Shown: piece after piece, positions 16,275 through 24,523 of the stretch
Layout of the letters: each line of letters starts with the position of its first letter
Numbering within the stretch: the stretch's first letter is position 1
Program-made: the position numbers and the translations under genes
The notes under the pieces: model-generated
Seen by the model: the letters and a program-made list of their open reading frames with translations, nothing else
Databases searched by the model: none
What the model was told of the DNA's origin: nothing
From: Actinomycetes bacterium
GTDB lineage: Bacteria; Actinomycetota; Acidimicrobiia; Acidimicrobiales; Acidimicrobiaceae
Direction of reading: 5' to 3'
DNA length: 39,681 nt
NCBI GenBank assembly: GCA_021803345.1
Contig: JAJZLS010000073.1
Coordinates: 1 to 39,681, forward strand

Positions 16275-18374
16275 ATGTCGGAACGTCGAATAGACGCGGT
16301 TGCCAAGGCTACCGGAATAGCTAAATACAGTGCTGATATCGTACTGGAAGGAATGGCATATGCAGCTGCAACCCGAAGTGCCTATCCTTCTGCAGTCATT
16401 GAAAGCATCGACACTTCTGAGGCCGAGAAGCTTGAAGGCGTGATTGGTGTTTTTACCGCTAAAGATCTTCCCGGAGGCAATCTTTATGGTCGTAGAGTGA
16501 TGGACGTCCCAATTCTTGTAGCCGACAGAGTGCGTTGGCTTGGGGATAGAGTTGCTGCGGTAGTGGCTACCACCCGCGAAATAGCAGAAAAAGCTGCTGA
16601 ACTGGTGCAAGTAACTTATAAGGAACTTCCCGCTGTCACAAACGCTGACGATGCAATTGCGCCGAATCCAGTGGTAATTCATGAGGCACCCTGGGATTAC
16701 AAGGGTGCGGTGGCTAAGCCGGAAATGGGACCCAATATACAGGCGCTTGAAATTCACGGCTCCAAGGAAAAGGCTGAACAAGCGCTAAGTAAGGCCGCAC
16801 ATACAATTGAAGCAACTTATTATACCCCTGGGGATCATCAGGGGTATATAGAGCCTCAGGCCTGTGTCGTCGATTACAAGCAAGATGGCAGCTTGAGAAT
16901 CTGGGCCACCAATAAGAGTCCTTATAGGTTACGCGAACAAATTGGTTTGGTCTTCGGACTCGATCCCAAAAGGATCGAGATCATGCCAGTAGTGCTGGGG
17001 GGAGACTTTGGCGGGAAAGGTGCGCCAGGAGAGGTTCCGCTGTGCACTGCGCTTTCTATCCTTACCAAACGCCCAATCAAAATGGCGCTTAGGTACAACG
17101 AGGATCTATTGGCAACTGACGGAAGACACGCTTCCAAAATAAAGGTGAAATTGGGGATTGACAAGGAAGGCCATTTTGTAGGGGGGACGTTCGAAGCTCT
17201 GTTGGACGGAGGTGCATACGCTGGATTCAAACCAGTTCCCACTGTCAATCTGCACGGAATAGTTGATGCAGCTATTGCCTATCGTATGCCGGAGTTTTAC
17301 GTTGAATCAAAGATTGTCTATACCAACAATCAACCAAAAGGTCACATGAGGGCGCCAGGATCGCCTCAGGCGGCATTCGCCTTTGAGTCCGCGCTTGACG
17401 AACTTGGCAAGAAAAGCGGATTAGGTCCAATCAAAATACGCGAGATGAATCTCCTTGACGACGGCGAAGTCAATGCTTATGGAGACAAGTGGCTGGAATA
17501 TCGCGGAAAGCAGGTTTTAGCTCTTGCGACGAATCAGCCTAAAGAAGTTGAAGTTCCAAAGGGGTGGCTCTACGGCGAAGGTATAGCTATTTATGCCCGA
17601 AGCATGCCTGCGGTTCCCAAGACCAGCTTGCGCCTGACTATGCAGGAAGACGGAAAGGTAGTCGTAGAGGTGCCAATTCCCGAAAATGGCGCCGGTGGTC
17701 AGACCGTAGTTAGGGAGATGATCAGAACGGGCCTTGGAATCGAGTCAGACAAGATTGAAGTAAGACAGGTCTCTACGTCTTCGCTTCCCACTGATGCTGG
17801 CGTGGGTGGAAGTCGGGTCAGTCTGGGAGTGACAGTGGCGGTAGCAAATGCTATCAAAGCCTGGAAAGAACGCCCAGCTGGAACCAACTCAGTCGAGGTA
17901 ACAACCAACGAGGAGTCTGATGGACCTAGTGGAGCGTACTGCGCGCAACTAGCTCGGGTTGCAGTTGACCCGGAAACCGGTCAGCTTAAGGTGTTAGAAA
18001 TCATATCTGCGGTAGATGTCGCGGAGATCGTAAATGAGAAGGCACACCAAATGCAGATTGATGGTGGGGCCGTAATGGGTTTCGGATTTGCAGTAATGGA
18101 AGATCTCCTCGAAGATGACGCCAGAGTATGGGCTCAAAGCATGGGTGAGTTCAAGCTCCCGAACATGGCAGACCTGCCCAAGCTGACAACCGTACTACTT
18201 CGAGGCGGCAAAGGGGTCGGACCAAACAATATCAAGAGCGTAGGGGAGTTGGCCAACTGTGGGACAGGAGCCGCAATCGCCAACGCAGTCACAGATGCAA
18301 CGGGAGTGCGAATACGAAGACTACCAATTAAAGCCGAGGCTATTTATTCTGGAATGAGAGAAGGCAACAACTGA
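16275..18374 (+). CDS. Molybdenum hydroxylase (xanthine dehydrogenase family), large molybdopterin subunit
   Basis: A 699-residue catalytic subunit binding molybdopterin cytosine dinucleotide or a related cofactor. Order of motifs: small N-terminal a/b domain (IDAVAKATGIAKYSADI), GGDFGGKG near residue 242, AYRMPEFYVESKIVYTNN, R-A-P-G-S-P-Q, G-V-G-G-S-R-V-S and the catalytic-glutamate region KSVGELANCG (Glu about 658). It lacks the CO-dehydrogenase CSFR loop, so it is more likely a hydroxylase of an aromatic or N-heterocyclic compound or an aldehyde oxidoreductase. GAGGG precedes the ATG. The stop overlaps the next start by one base (TGATG). Substrate unknown. Confidence 0.9.
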   Translation: MSERRIDAVAKATGIAKYSADIVLEGMAYAAATRSAYPSAVIESIDTSEAEKLEGVIGVFTAKDLPGGNLYGRRVMDVPILVADRVRWLGDRVAAVVATTREIAEKAAELVQVTYKELPAVTNADDAIAPNPVVIHEAPWDYKGAVAKPEMGPNIQALEIHGSKEKAEQALSKAAHTIEATYYTPGDHQGYIEPQACVVDYKQDGSLRIWATNKSPYRLREQIGLVFGLDPKRIEIMPVVLGGDFGGKGAPGEVPLCTALSILTKRPIKMALRYNEDLLATDGRHASKIKVKLGIDKEGHFVGGTFEALLDGGAYAGFKPVPTVNLHGIVDAAIAYRMPEFYVESKIVYTNNQPKGHMRAPGSPQAAFAFESALDELGKKSGLGPIKIREMNLLDDGEVNAYGDKWLEYRGKQVLALATNQPKEVEVPKGWLYGEGIAIYARSMPAVPKTSLRLTMQEDGKVVVEVPIPENGAGGQTVVREMIRTGLGIESDKIEVRQVSTSSLPTDAGVGGSRVSLGVTVAVANAIKAWKERPAGTNSVEVTTNEESDGPSGAYCAQLARVAVDPETGQLKVLEIISAVDVAEIVNEKAHQMQIDGGAVMGFGFAVMEDLLEDDARVWAQSMGEFKLPNMADLPKLTTVLLRGGKGVGPNNIKSVGELANCGTGAAIANAVTDATGVRIRRLPIKAEAIYSGMREGNN

Positions 18375-18820
18375 TGAAGATTAATTTCACATTGAATGGC
18401 AAAAGTGCAGAAATCGATGCCGATCCTATGGCGATGGCATTGGATGTCATTAGAGACTTAGACCTGACTGGCACCAAGGAGGGATGTGGAGTCGGAGTTT
18501 GCGGCGCATGTACGATCATGGTGGATGGGGAGCCGGTTAGCTCATGCATCTGTGTGGTTGGAACACTTCAAGATAGAGAGGTGTGGACAGTTGAGGGGAT
18601 ATCCGAAAAGATGCCCGATCTCATTGAAAAATTTATCGACAACGAAGGGATGCAGTGCGGAATTTGCACTCCAGGTCAAATCATGGCCGCTGCAGCAATC
18701 TCATCGGTAGATATAACCTCTGAAGAGGACATCAAAAAATACATGGCTGGAAATCTTTGCAGATGCACCGGCTACCAGACCATCTTGAATGCCGTGGAGG
18801 ATTACCTTGCCATCAACTAA
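18374..18820 (+). CDS. Molybdenum hydroxylase, [2Fe-2S] small subunit
   Basis: A 148-residue electron-transfer subunit with two [2Fe-2S] clusters. The plant-ferredoxin-type cluster uses C38, C43, C46 and C58 (EGCGVGVCGACTIMVDG); the helical-domain cluster uses C95, C98, C129 and C131 (MQCGICTPGQ and NLCRCTGYQ). Length is close to the norm of 150–170. It starts on the TGATG overlap with the large-subunit gene, indicating translational coupling, and overlaps the FAD-subunit gene at its end. All eight cluster cysteines are present, so the complex should be functional. Confidence 0.94.
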   Translation: MKINFTLNGKSAEIDADPMAMALDVIRDLDLTGTKEGCGVGVCGACTIMVDGEPVSSCICVVGTLQDREVWTVEGISEKMPDLIEKFIDNEGMQCGICTPGQIMAAAAISSVDITSEEDIKKYMAGNLCRCTGYQTILNAVEDYLAIN

Positions 18821-19661
18821 AACAGAATTTTTAGCTCCTACCTCCATCGACGAAGCCTTACAGGCAATTTCTTATGAGGACGCAATATTTCTCGGAGGCG
18901 GCACCTCGACGGCCCTGCTGTACAAGACCAGGTTGATTGAACCGTCAAGGGTTGTCTGGTTGGGAGCGCTGAGAGATTTGAGCGGAATCTCAATCTCTAA
19001 GAACGAGATCCGGATCGGATCTATGGTATCAATGTCAAAGATATCTCAGTCAAATGAACTTTCTCAATTAGTCCCTGCCCTGACCACCGCTGCTGGCGTG
19101 ATTGGAAATGCCAGGGTCAGGGCTATGGCTACAATTGGCGGAGCACTGGCTCATGCTGATCCGCGCCAGGATGTTCCACCGGCTCTAATTGCGCTTGACG
19201 CAGTTGTTGCAACCAAAAGTTCAGGCGGCAGCCGAGAGGTACCCTTAGCTGAATTTTATGAGGGTTTCTTAGAGACAGTTTTGGCTGAAAGCGAACTGAT
19301 AACTGAGGTGAAGATCCCTGTCGTGGCAAATCGGCGTTCTGCATACCTTCGCTACACGCCGACAAGCGAGGGCGACTATCCAACGGTTGGTGTGGCGGCA
19401 TCTGTTACCTACGACAGCAACAACAAGGCGATTAAAGATGTACGAATCGTGCTGTGCGGAGTAGGCCAAACTCCTATTTTAGCTACCGATTCTGCCCAAA
19501 AAGTAATCGAGGGCAATGCCAACCCTGAATCGCTTCGTGAGGCGGCAAACCTGGTCAAGCAGGCCGTAGATCCACACGATGACGAGAGAGGCTCGGCTGA
19601 CTATAAACGTGAGATGAGCGAAGTATTTACCCTTCGCGCCCTCAGGGAGTGCCTTGCCTAA
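18807..19661 (+). CDS. Molybdenum hydroxylase, FAD-binding medium subunit
   Basis: A FAD subunit of the CoxM/XdhB type, passing electrons from the iron–sulfur subunit to an acceptor. FAD-contact blocks are F-L-G-G-G-T-S near residue 30 and A-T-I-G-G-A-L-A-H-A-D-P near residue 110; the C-terminal domain has YLRYTPTSEGDYPTVGVA and REMSEVFTLRALRE. I favour the TTG at 18807, because GGAGG (18796–18800) lies 6 bases before it; an ATG at 18789 is also in frame. The gene overlaps the small-subunit gene by 14 bases. The 284-residue length fits the family. It converges on the GntR gene across a 14-bp inverted repeat. Confidence 0.9.
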   Translation: MPSTKTEFLAPTSIDEALQAISYEDAIFLGGGTSTALLYKTRLIEPSRVVWLGALRDLSGISISKNEIRIGSMVSMSKISQSNELSQLVPALTTAAGVIGNARVRAMATIGGALAHADPRQDVPPALIALDAVVATKSSGGSREVPLAEFYEGFLETVLAESELITEVKIPVVANRRSAYLRYTPTSEGDYPTVGVAASVTYDSNNKAIKDVRIVLCGVGQTPILATDSAQKVIEGNANPESLREAANLVKQAVDPHDDERGSADYKREMSEVFTLRALRECLA

Positions 19662-19673
19662 AGAAACGTCTGC

Positions 19674-19708
19674 CCAGATGATTGCCTGCTAATTAGGCAA
19701 TCATCTGG
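19674..19708. repeat. Perfect 14-bp inverted repeat at the convergent end of the FAD-subunit and gntR genes
   Basis: CCAGATGATTGCCT (19674–19687) and its exact complement (19695–19708) flank the 7-base loop GCTAATT. One arm is the last codons and stop of the gntR gene (Q-M-I-A-stop). There is no T-run on either side, so it is not a classical intrinsic terminator, but its position between convergent genes suits a bidirectional transcript end or stabilising hairpin. Confidence 0.75.
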
Positions 19709-20439
19709 AATCGGAACGGCGTCCGGCTGCGGTGCAGTTCAAGCAGAGACTTTGCTAAAATTGGATTGTTACTTCTGATCGCTTCCACAAGTTCAATATG
19801 CTCTTGAACTCCAGGGTGGCCACGATCGGGTTCGTCTTCACTCAACGGTTTATCAAATAGTTCCAAAGTAACCTGAAAAGTATCTACGATCATGTCGAGT
19901 GCACGATTGTGGGCGCAGTGAGCCAATGCCCGGTGAAACTGAAGTGATAAGGATAATGAATAACACCCTTTTTCGAGAGCAATCAGGGAATCAGAACAGA
20001 CCTTATCGAGTACGCTCAGATCGTCTGATGTAATTCTCTCGCAAATGAGATCGATCAAGCCGACTTCGAACGAAAGTCGTGCTTCACGAACTTCTGCTGC
20101 AGAAAGAGTTGCTGTGGCAATCATATCATTGAGACTGTTAGCGATACTAACGCTACTAGGAGCTGTTACAAAAGCTCCTCCTCTTGATCCAACCCGTATT
20201 TCAATTAGTCCCATAGTTTCAAGAATCCGAAGTGCATCCCGCACTGTCGCGCGTCCTATTCCAAATGACTGGCACAGCTCACGCTCACTTGGAAGTTTGT
20301 CATGGGGTTTTAGAACGCCTTCACGGATAAGCACCTTGATTCGATCTACAATAATTGACGAAACTCTGACAGTATTGACTGGATGAAACATCAGTGTTTT
20401 GGGCTGTCTACTTACACTTTCGCTGTCTGAATCAACCAT
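19693..20439 (-). CDS. GntR-family regulator, FadR/FCD subfamily
   Basis: Winged-helix repressor with a FadR-like all-helical C-terminal ligand domain. The HTH region is KLPSERELCQSFGIGRATVR, followed by DALRILETMGLIEIRVGSRG, the usual wing. The FCD part (about residues 110–235) has EVREARLSFEVGLIDLICER and an S-L-Q-F-H-R-A-L-A-H metal/ligand-site block. I place the start at ATG 20439, preceded by a run of G (GGGGGGG) 2–3 bases before it, as also seen before the ThDP gene; ATGs at 20463–20472 and TTG 20481 are in frame. It is divergent from the bicupin operon, the likely target. The ligand is probably a pathway acid. Confidence 0.88.
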   Translation of the reverse strand: MVDSDSESVSRQPKTLMFHPVNTVRVSSIIVDRIKVLIREGVLKPHDKLPSERELCQSFGIGRATVRDALRILETMGLIEIRVGSRGGAFVTAPSSVSIANSLNDMIATATLSAAEVREARLSFEVGLIDLICERITSDDLSVLDKVCSDSLIALEKGCYSLSLSLQFHRALAHCAHNRALDMIVDTFQVTLELFDKPLSEDEPDRGHPGVQEHIELVEAIRSNNPILAKSLLELHRSRTPFRFQMIA

Positions 20440-20770
20440 TGCCCCCCCGAAACCCTTAACCATTGTCATCATGGCAAACAACTATGACTTTTATTACATC
20501 TATGTATATCATTTATCGAGGAACTTTGCTATTTAGCCTTCCTTTGTGGGCTGGCGGTCATCGGTTTAGGCCGATATACAATAACTGCTTCCAGATTTGA
20601 CAGCCAAGCGATTGGGTATAACAATAAGAAAAATAATCCAGCGCTTGCTTTTAAGCTAAGATAAAACCCGCCGATAAGGAAGCCTTAAAATTTTCCTTCA
20701 ATTTGAGCTTTCTTGTCGTGGTGGATTTATATTGGCTAATTGTGATGAAAACAGAAATGGGAGCCAGTGA
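20440..20770. promoter_or_regulatory. Divergent control region between gntR and the bicupin operon
   Basis: An exact 8-base inverted pair, TGTATATC (20503–20510) and GATATACA (20573–20580), flanks the middle of this region and is a candidate operator for the adjacent GntR regulator. Downstream, TTGACA (20597–20602) with AACAAT (20620–20625) at 17 bases, or TATAAC (20617–20622) at 14, gives a plausible rightward promoter, leaving a leader of about 140 bases to the bicupin ATG. The rest holds no ORF with a ribosome site. Confidence 0.5.
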
Positions 20771-21838
20771 ATGACAAATGTTACTAGAACTTCGACGAGT
20801 CATTACGAAGTTCAAAAAACACGACGAGCAAAATTTATCGAGGATTGGCGAAACAATCATCGAACCGTGATTCGCGTCGAAGACGTTGAGATGAAAGAGA
20901 CATCCAGAGGTCTGATATCCGGTGGATACATAGGTCCCGATGTTGATAAGCCGACACGAACAATGGATGCAGCGGTACATGAAATCAGTCCCGGAATCAC
21001 GAGTGGAATTCATCGCCATTCATGGGATGCAATGATGTATTGCGTTGGAGGATTCGGTTGGACCGAGATCGATGGTCAGCGGATCAACTGGGGTCCTGGT
21101 GACAGCCTTCATCTTCCGGCATGGGCGTGGCATCGTCACGGTAATGAAGGTAAAGAACAAGCTCGTTATATGTCATTCTCCAGTGAACCGTTCATGGAAA
21201 TTCTCGGCTTCGCCATATTAGAGGACGAGGGAGATGCAGATGTTTCCAAACTGCCGGGTCGTCCAAACTTTACCGAAGCAGTATCCGGAAATGACGCTTA
21301 TGCCAGAAGAATACGTCGCCTAGCTGGCGAGCAGCAAGCCCGAAGAACCGGCCGCCTGCACACGCCCTGGGAAGAACTGGAATTCCTTCAGACCCCACGA
21401 GGTACCCGTACCACGTTCTTGCTTGATCGAGCCACTGGATATCAGGCATCCGGCATTACTATGGCGATGTTCGAAATCGCACCAGGTAGAAGGCAATCAA
21501 TGCACCGCCACCCGGGGGAAGCCTGGTTGTATGTAGTTGACGGGAAAGGCCACTCATTTTTAGGTACTGAGCCGGACAATGGCGAGGATCATGAATGGGA
21601 AAAGGGCGATCTCATAATCGTAGATCATTTCCTTTGGCACCAACACTTCAATGACGACCCGGAGAACAGCGCCCGAGTGGTAAGAATTCACATGTTCGAC
21701 ACTGTACTTGAAACCATGAGGGCTCTCTGTGACCCGCTGGTACTTTTCGAAGAGCCACCAGACGAGATCCGAAATGCCCAGGCTGGAGATCTCAGTACAA
21801 TTCGTTGGCCAGAAGTAAGGCGGCCCTCTTGGCCATAG
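20771..21838 (+). CDS. Bicupin protein, gentisate-dioxygenase-like
   Basis: A 355-residue protein with two cupin barrels. The first has H81 and H83 (GIHRHSWDAMMYCVGGFG) and H121/H123 (WAWHRHGNEG), with Asp86 near the position of the usual Glu. The second has a full motif: H245, H247 and E250 (MHRHPGEAW) and H290 (LWHQHFND). This tandem layout and the HRH segments resemble gentisate 1,2-dioxygenase and related Fe(II) ring-cleaving bicupins, but identity to a known enzyme cannot be checked here; an isomerase or storage-type bicupin is possible. GGGAG lies 7 bases before the ATG. Its 3' end overlaps the TRIP13-like gene. Confidence 0.8.
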   Translation: MTNVTRTSTSHYEVQKTRRAKFIEDWRNNHRTVIRVEDVEMKETSRGLISGGYIGPDVDKPTRTMDAAVHEISPGITSGIHRHSWDAMMYCVGGFGWTEIDGQRINWGPGDSLHLPAWAWHRHGNEGKEQARYMSFSSEPFMEILGFAILEDEGDADVSKLPGRPNFTEAVSGNDAYARRIRRLAGEQQARRTGRLHTPWEELEFLQTPRGTRTTFLLDRATGYQASGITMAMFEIAPGRRQSMHRHPGEAWLYVVDGKGHSFLGTEPDNGEDHEWEKGDLIIVDHFLWHQHFNDDPENSARVVRIHMFDTVLETMRALCDPLVLFEEPPDEIRNAQAGDLSTIRWPEVRRPSWP

Positions 21839-22716
21839 ACCATCATCATTCAACACCAATTTATGGTGTTTCTGGATTACGGGTACTTCCTGACGAAGGT
21901 GGTACCCGTAACTGGGACACAATAATTGTCGATGAAAGTGTAAAAAATCAGCTGCTTTCACATGCCGTTCTGACTCTGGCTCATCAAAAAGAGCTCAGTA
22001 AGCTTCCTGGGAGTATGCAAAGATTGGTGATATTGGCCGGCCCACCAGGCACGGGAAAGACCACACTTGCCACAGGTCTGGCTGAGAAAGTCTCCACTCT
22101 TTTAGCTGAAAAAGGTGATACAGCACTGGTGGAGGTAAATCCGCACTCACTTCCAAGTGAGATGCTCGGAGAAAGTCAGAGAAATGTAGCCCGACTGCTT
22201 GACAACTCGCTGCCGGAGCTTTCATTGCGTTACCCTCATGTAGTTGTGGTGATTGATGAGGTGGAAAGTTTTGCTGTTCGCAGGTCCTCGGCTTCATTCG
22301 AAGCTAACCCGATTGATGTTCATCGCGCCAGTGACGCGGTGTTGGAGGGAATGGACCGACTTATGAAGCGTTGTCCGAATGTATTAGTTGTCACCACCAC
22401 CAACTTCCCGCAAGCTATAGACGAAGCATTCACTTCTAGAGCGGACCTCGTGATATCGGTTGCGATTCCAACTACTGAAGCAGCTGCTGAGATTGTAAGA
22501 CTTTCATTATTCGAACTTTCCCAGATATGGTCAGAATTAACTGATTTAGCAGAGGACGAATCGCTGCATCGATCTATAGCTGAGCAGTGCAACGGATGGG
22601 ATGGGAGACAGCTCCGTCGCCTACCCCTTAAAGTGTTGGCTTCAAATATAGAGTTGGCTTCAAATCCGCAGTTGTTGACCAAAGAAGACATTTTCAGGGC
22701 AATAAAATCATTCTAA
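21829..22716 (+). CDS. Pch2/TRIP13-like AAA+ ATPase
   Basis: A single-AAA ATPase whose landmarks follow the eukaryotic Pch2/TRIP13 and bacterial Cap6 group, which remodel folded client proteins. Seen in order: DESVKNQLL (TRIP13 has a similar V-K-x-x-L-L), Walker A GPPGTGKTT, VEVNPHSLPSEMLGES, Walker B VVVVIDEVES, ASDAVLEGMDRL, sensor V-V-T-T-T-N, SRADLVI (arginine finger region) and CNGWDGRQLRRLP, near-identical in pattern to the S-G-R-V-L-R-K-L-P of TRIP13. Only about 30 residues precede the ATPase core, so the substrate-recruiting N-domain of TRIP13 is missing. TTG 21829 (AAGG 8 bases upstream, 10-base overlap with bicupin) is preferred; TTG 21805 is possible. No HORMA or CBASS gene is nearby. 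Confidence 0.82.
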   Translation: MAIDHHHSTPIYGVSGLRVLPDEGGTRNWDTIIVDESVKNQLLSHAVLTLAHQKELSKLPGSMQRLVILAGPPGTGKTTLATGLAEKVSTLLAEKGDTALVEVNPHSLPSEMLGESQRNVARLLDNSLPELSLRYPHVVVVIDEVESFAVRRSSASFEANPIDVHRASDAVLEGMDRLMKRCPNVLVVTTTNFPQAIDEAFTSRADLVISVAIPTTEAAAEIVRLSLFELSQIWSELTDLAEDESLHRSIAEQCNGWDGRQLRRLPLKVLASNIELASNPQLLTKEDIFRAIKSF

Positions 22717-22738
22717 AGTTAAGAATTCCGGGGGGAAC

Positions 22739-24523
22739 ATGGCAGATAACTCCAAAGATGACTTTGGCACCGATTTAAATAGTGTTGAAGTTCCTGTCGA
22801 AATTCCGGTGGATTTAGGTCTGCCGGAATTCGGTTCTGACGCGGTAGTTGACCTGCTCGGTAAATTGGGTTATAAATTCATTGCTATAAATCCTGGGTCA
22901 AGCTTCCGGGGACTGCATGATTCAATCGTCAACCATCACGGAAATAAAGATCCAAAGCTCCTGCTTTGTCTCCATGAGGAGGTAGCCGTATCCCTTGCTC
23001 ATGGTTATGCAAAGGCATCTACGACGCCAATAGCGGTGGCAATTCACGACCTGGTTGGACTTATGCATGCTTCAATGGCTGTCTACGATACCTTTGTTGA
23101 CCGCACAGCACTCTTGATTCTCGGAGGAAGTGGCCCACGGGATCGTTATAAGCGAAGACCCATTGACTGGATTCATTCTGCGGATAGTCAAGCTCAACTT
23201 ATACGGGAGTTTGTCAAATGGGATGATGAACCTAGCCCCTCATCAGCATTTGTACCGAGCGTAATGAAGGCCCACCAGATTGCACATTCCTGGCCCTATG
23301 GCCCTACATATGTTTCTCTCGATTGTGCGCTCCAGGAGGAAGAAGTTGACGAACAAGCTGAACTGGACATCGATCCAACCAGATACCCATCTCTACCTAC
23401 AATTACACCAGATCCTGTTGTAATTGCAAAAATAGCGGAAGTACTTTGCAGTACTCAAAATCCCTTGGTGATCGGAGGAAGGATTTCTCGGATTCCCAGT
23501 ATTAGCGAAGCTCTTGAGTCTCTTGTTGAAAAATTAGGTGCAGCCTACATCGACGAGAGAAATTCGGTATCGTTCCCAACTGCTCACCATTTAAACTGCA
23601 ATGGCCTTGACTCAATGATCGATCAAGCTGATGTAATCCTATCGATAGACGTAAGCGATCTTCCATCGTTGCTGGAACGAAAGGGTTCAACATCAGCGGC
23701 CGGTAAATTTATTATCGACCTCTCGTTTGGCGATATAGATGCTAAGTCCTGGAGCAATAATTCTTCGCTTCTGTCGCCTCGGGACATTCATCTCATCTGC
23801 GACCCGCTTCTTGGTATCAGGGCAATTACAAAGGAACTTGCAAAATCTCTAGATAGCGATTCTGTACAGTTGCGAACGAACTTTATTCGGGCAAAGGTGA
23901 ACGAGTTTCGTAAAGAAAGAGACGCTGATCAGAAACGTCATCTTGACGATGCTCCAATTTCACAGGTACGGCTGGTTTCTGAGCTCTGGAATGCTGTCAA
24001 AGACATAGATTGGTTACTCCTTTTGCGCAATACCAGAACCTGGCCAGAAGGTATATGGAACTTCACCGGAAGTGGACAGTTTCTCGGACATTCAGGCGGA
24101 GGAGGTGTTGGATATGGTCCTGGAGCAATGGTCGGAGGCGCGTTAGCCGCACAGGAACAAGGCAAGCTCGGAGTTGGCATAATTGGGGATGGCGATTTTC
24201 TAATGGCGTCATCCGCCCTTTGGACCGCCACACATTACCGGATACCAATGCTGATGGTGGTAAATGACAACAATTCGTTTTATAATGATGAGCCCCATCA
24301 GGCGCGGGTTGCAAAGCGAAGAGGCAGACCAGTCGACAATTCTTGGATAGGTATGAGAATTTCTGATCCCGCGATAAATATATCCGAATTGGCAAGATCT
24401 TACGGATGCTGGTCAATCGGTCCAATTGACGATCCCTCCAAGTTGAAAGATGCGGTCAAGCAAGGGCTCAAAGCAGCAGTGTCAGGAAAAACTGCTGTAG
24501 TCCATGTACTTACTGCTCGCTGA
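22739..24523 (+). CDS. Thiamine diphosphate-dependent enzyme, acetolactate-synthase/benzoylformate-decarboxylase fold
   Basis: A 594-residue ThDP enzyme with the usual Pyr, middle and PP domains. The cofactor-activating glutamate is in C-L-H-E-E-V-A-V-S-L-A-H-G-Y-A-K-A; the ThDP/Mg motif is GDGDFLMASSALWTATHYRIP followed by V-V-N-D-N-N-S-F. An extra N-terminal segment of about 25 residues precedes the first domain. The family includes 2-oxoacid decarboxylases, carboligases and 2-hydroxyacyl-CoA lyases; the family position cannot be fixed by eye, but decarboxylation of a ring-derived 2-oxoacid would fit the context. The ATG follows a GGGGGG run. It is third in the bicupin operon, 22 bases after the AAA+ gene. 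Confidence 0.82.
   Translation: MADNSKDDFGTDLNSVEVPVEIPVDLGLPEFGSDAVVDLLGKLGYKFIAINPGSSFRGLHDSIVNHHGNKDPKLLLCLHEEVAVSLAHGYAKASTTPIAVAIHDLVGLMHASMAVYDTFVDRTALLILGGSGPRDRYKRRPIDWIHSADSQAQLIREFVKWDDEPSPSSAFVPSVMKAHQIAHSWPYGPTYVSLDCALQEEEVDEQAELDIDPTRYPSLPTITPDPVVIAKIAEVLCSTQNPLVIGGRISRIPSISEALESLVEKLGAAYIDERNSVSFPTAHHLNCNGLDSMIDQADVILSIDVSDLPSLLERKGSTSAAGKFIIDLSFGDIDAKSWSNNSSLLSPRDIHLICDPLLGIRAITKELAKSLDSDSVQLRTNFIRAKVNEFRKERDADQKRHLDDAPISQVRLVSELWNAVKDIDWLLLLRNTRTWPEGIWNFTGSGQFLGHSGGGGVGYGPGAMVGGALAAQEQGKLGVGIIGDGDFLMASSALWTATHYRIPMLMVVNDNNSFYNDEPHQARVAKRRGRPVDNSWIGMRISDPAINISELARSYGCWSIGPIDDPSKLKDAVKQGLKAAVSGKTAVVHVLTAR

Noticed and set aside
16275-19661. Aerobic CO dehydrogenase (coxLSM)
   Set aside because: The large subunit lacks the CSFR active-site loop and is about 100 residues shorter than form I CoxL.
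21829-22716. A CBASS or other anti-phage defence system suggested by the TRIP13-like ATPase
   Set aside because: No nucleotidyltransferase, HORMA or effector gene nearby; all neighbours are metabolic.
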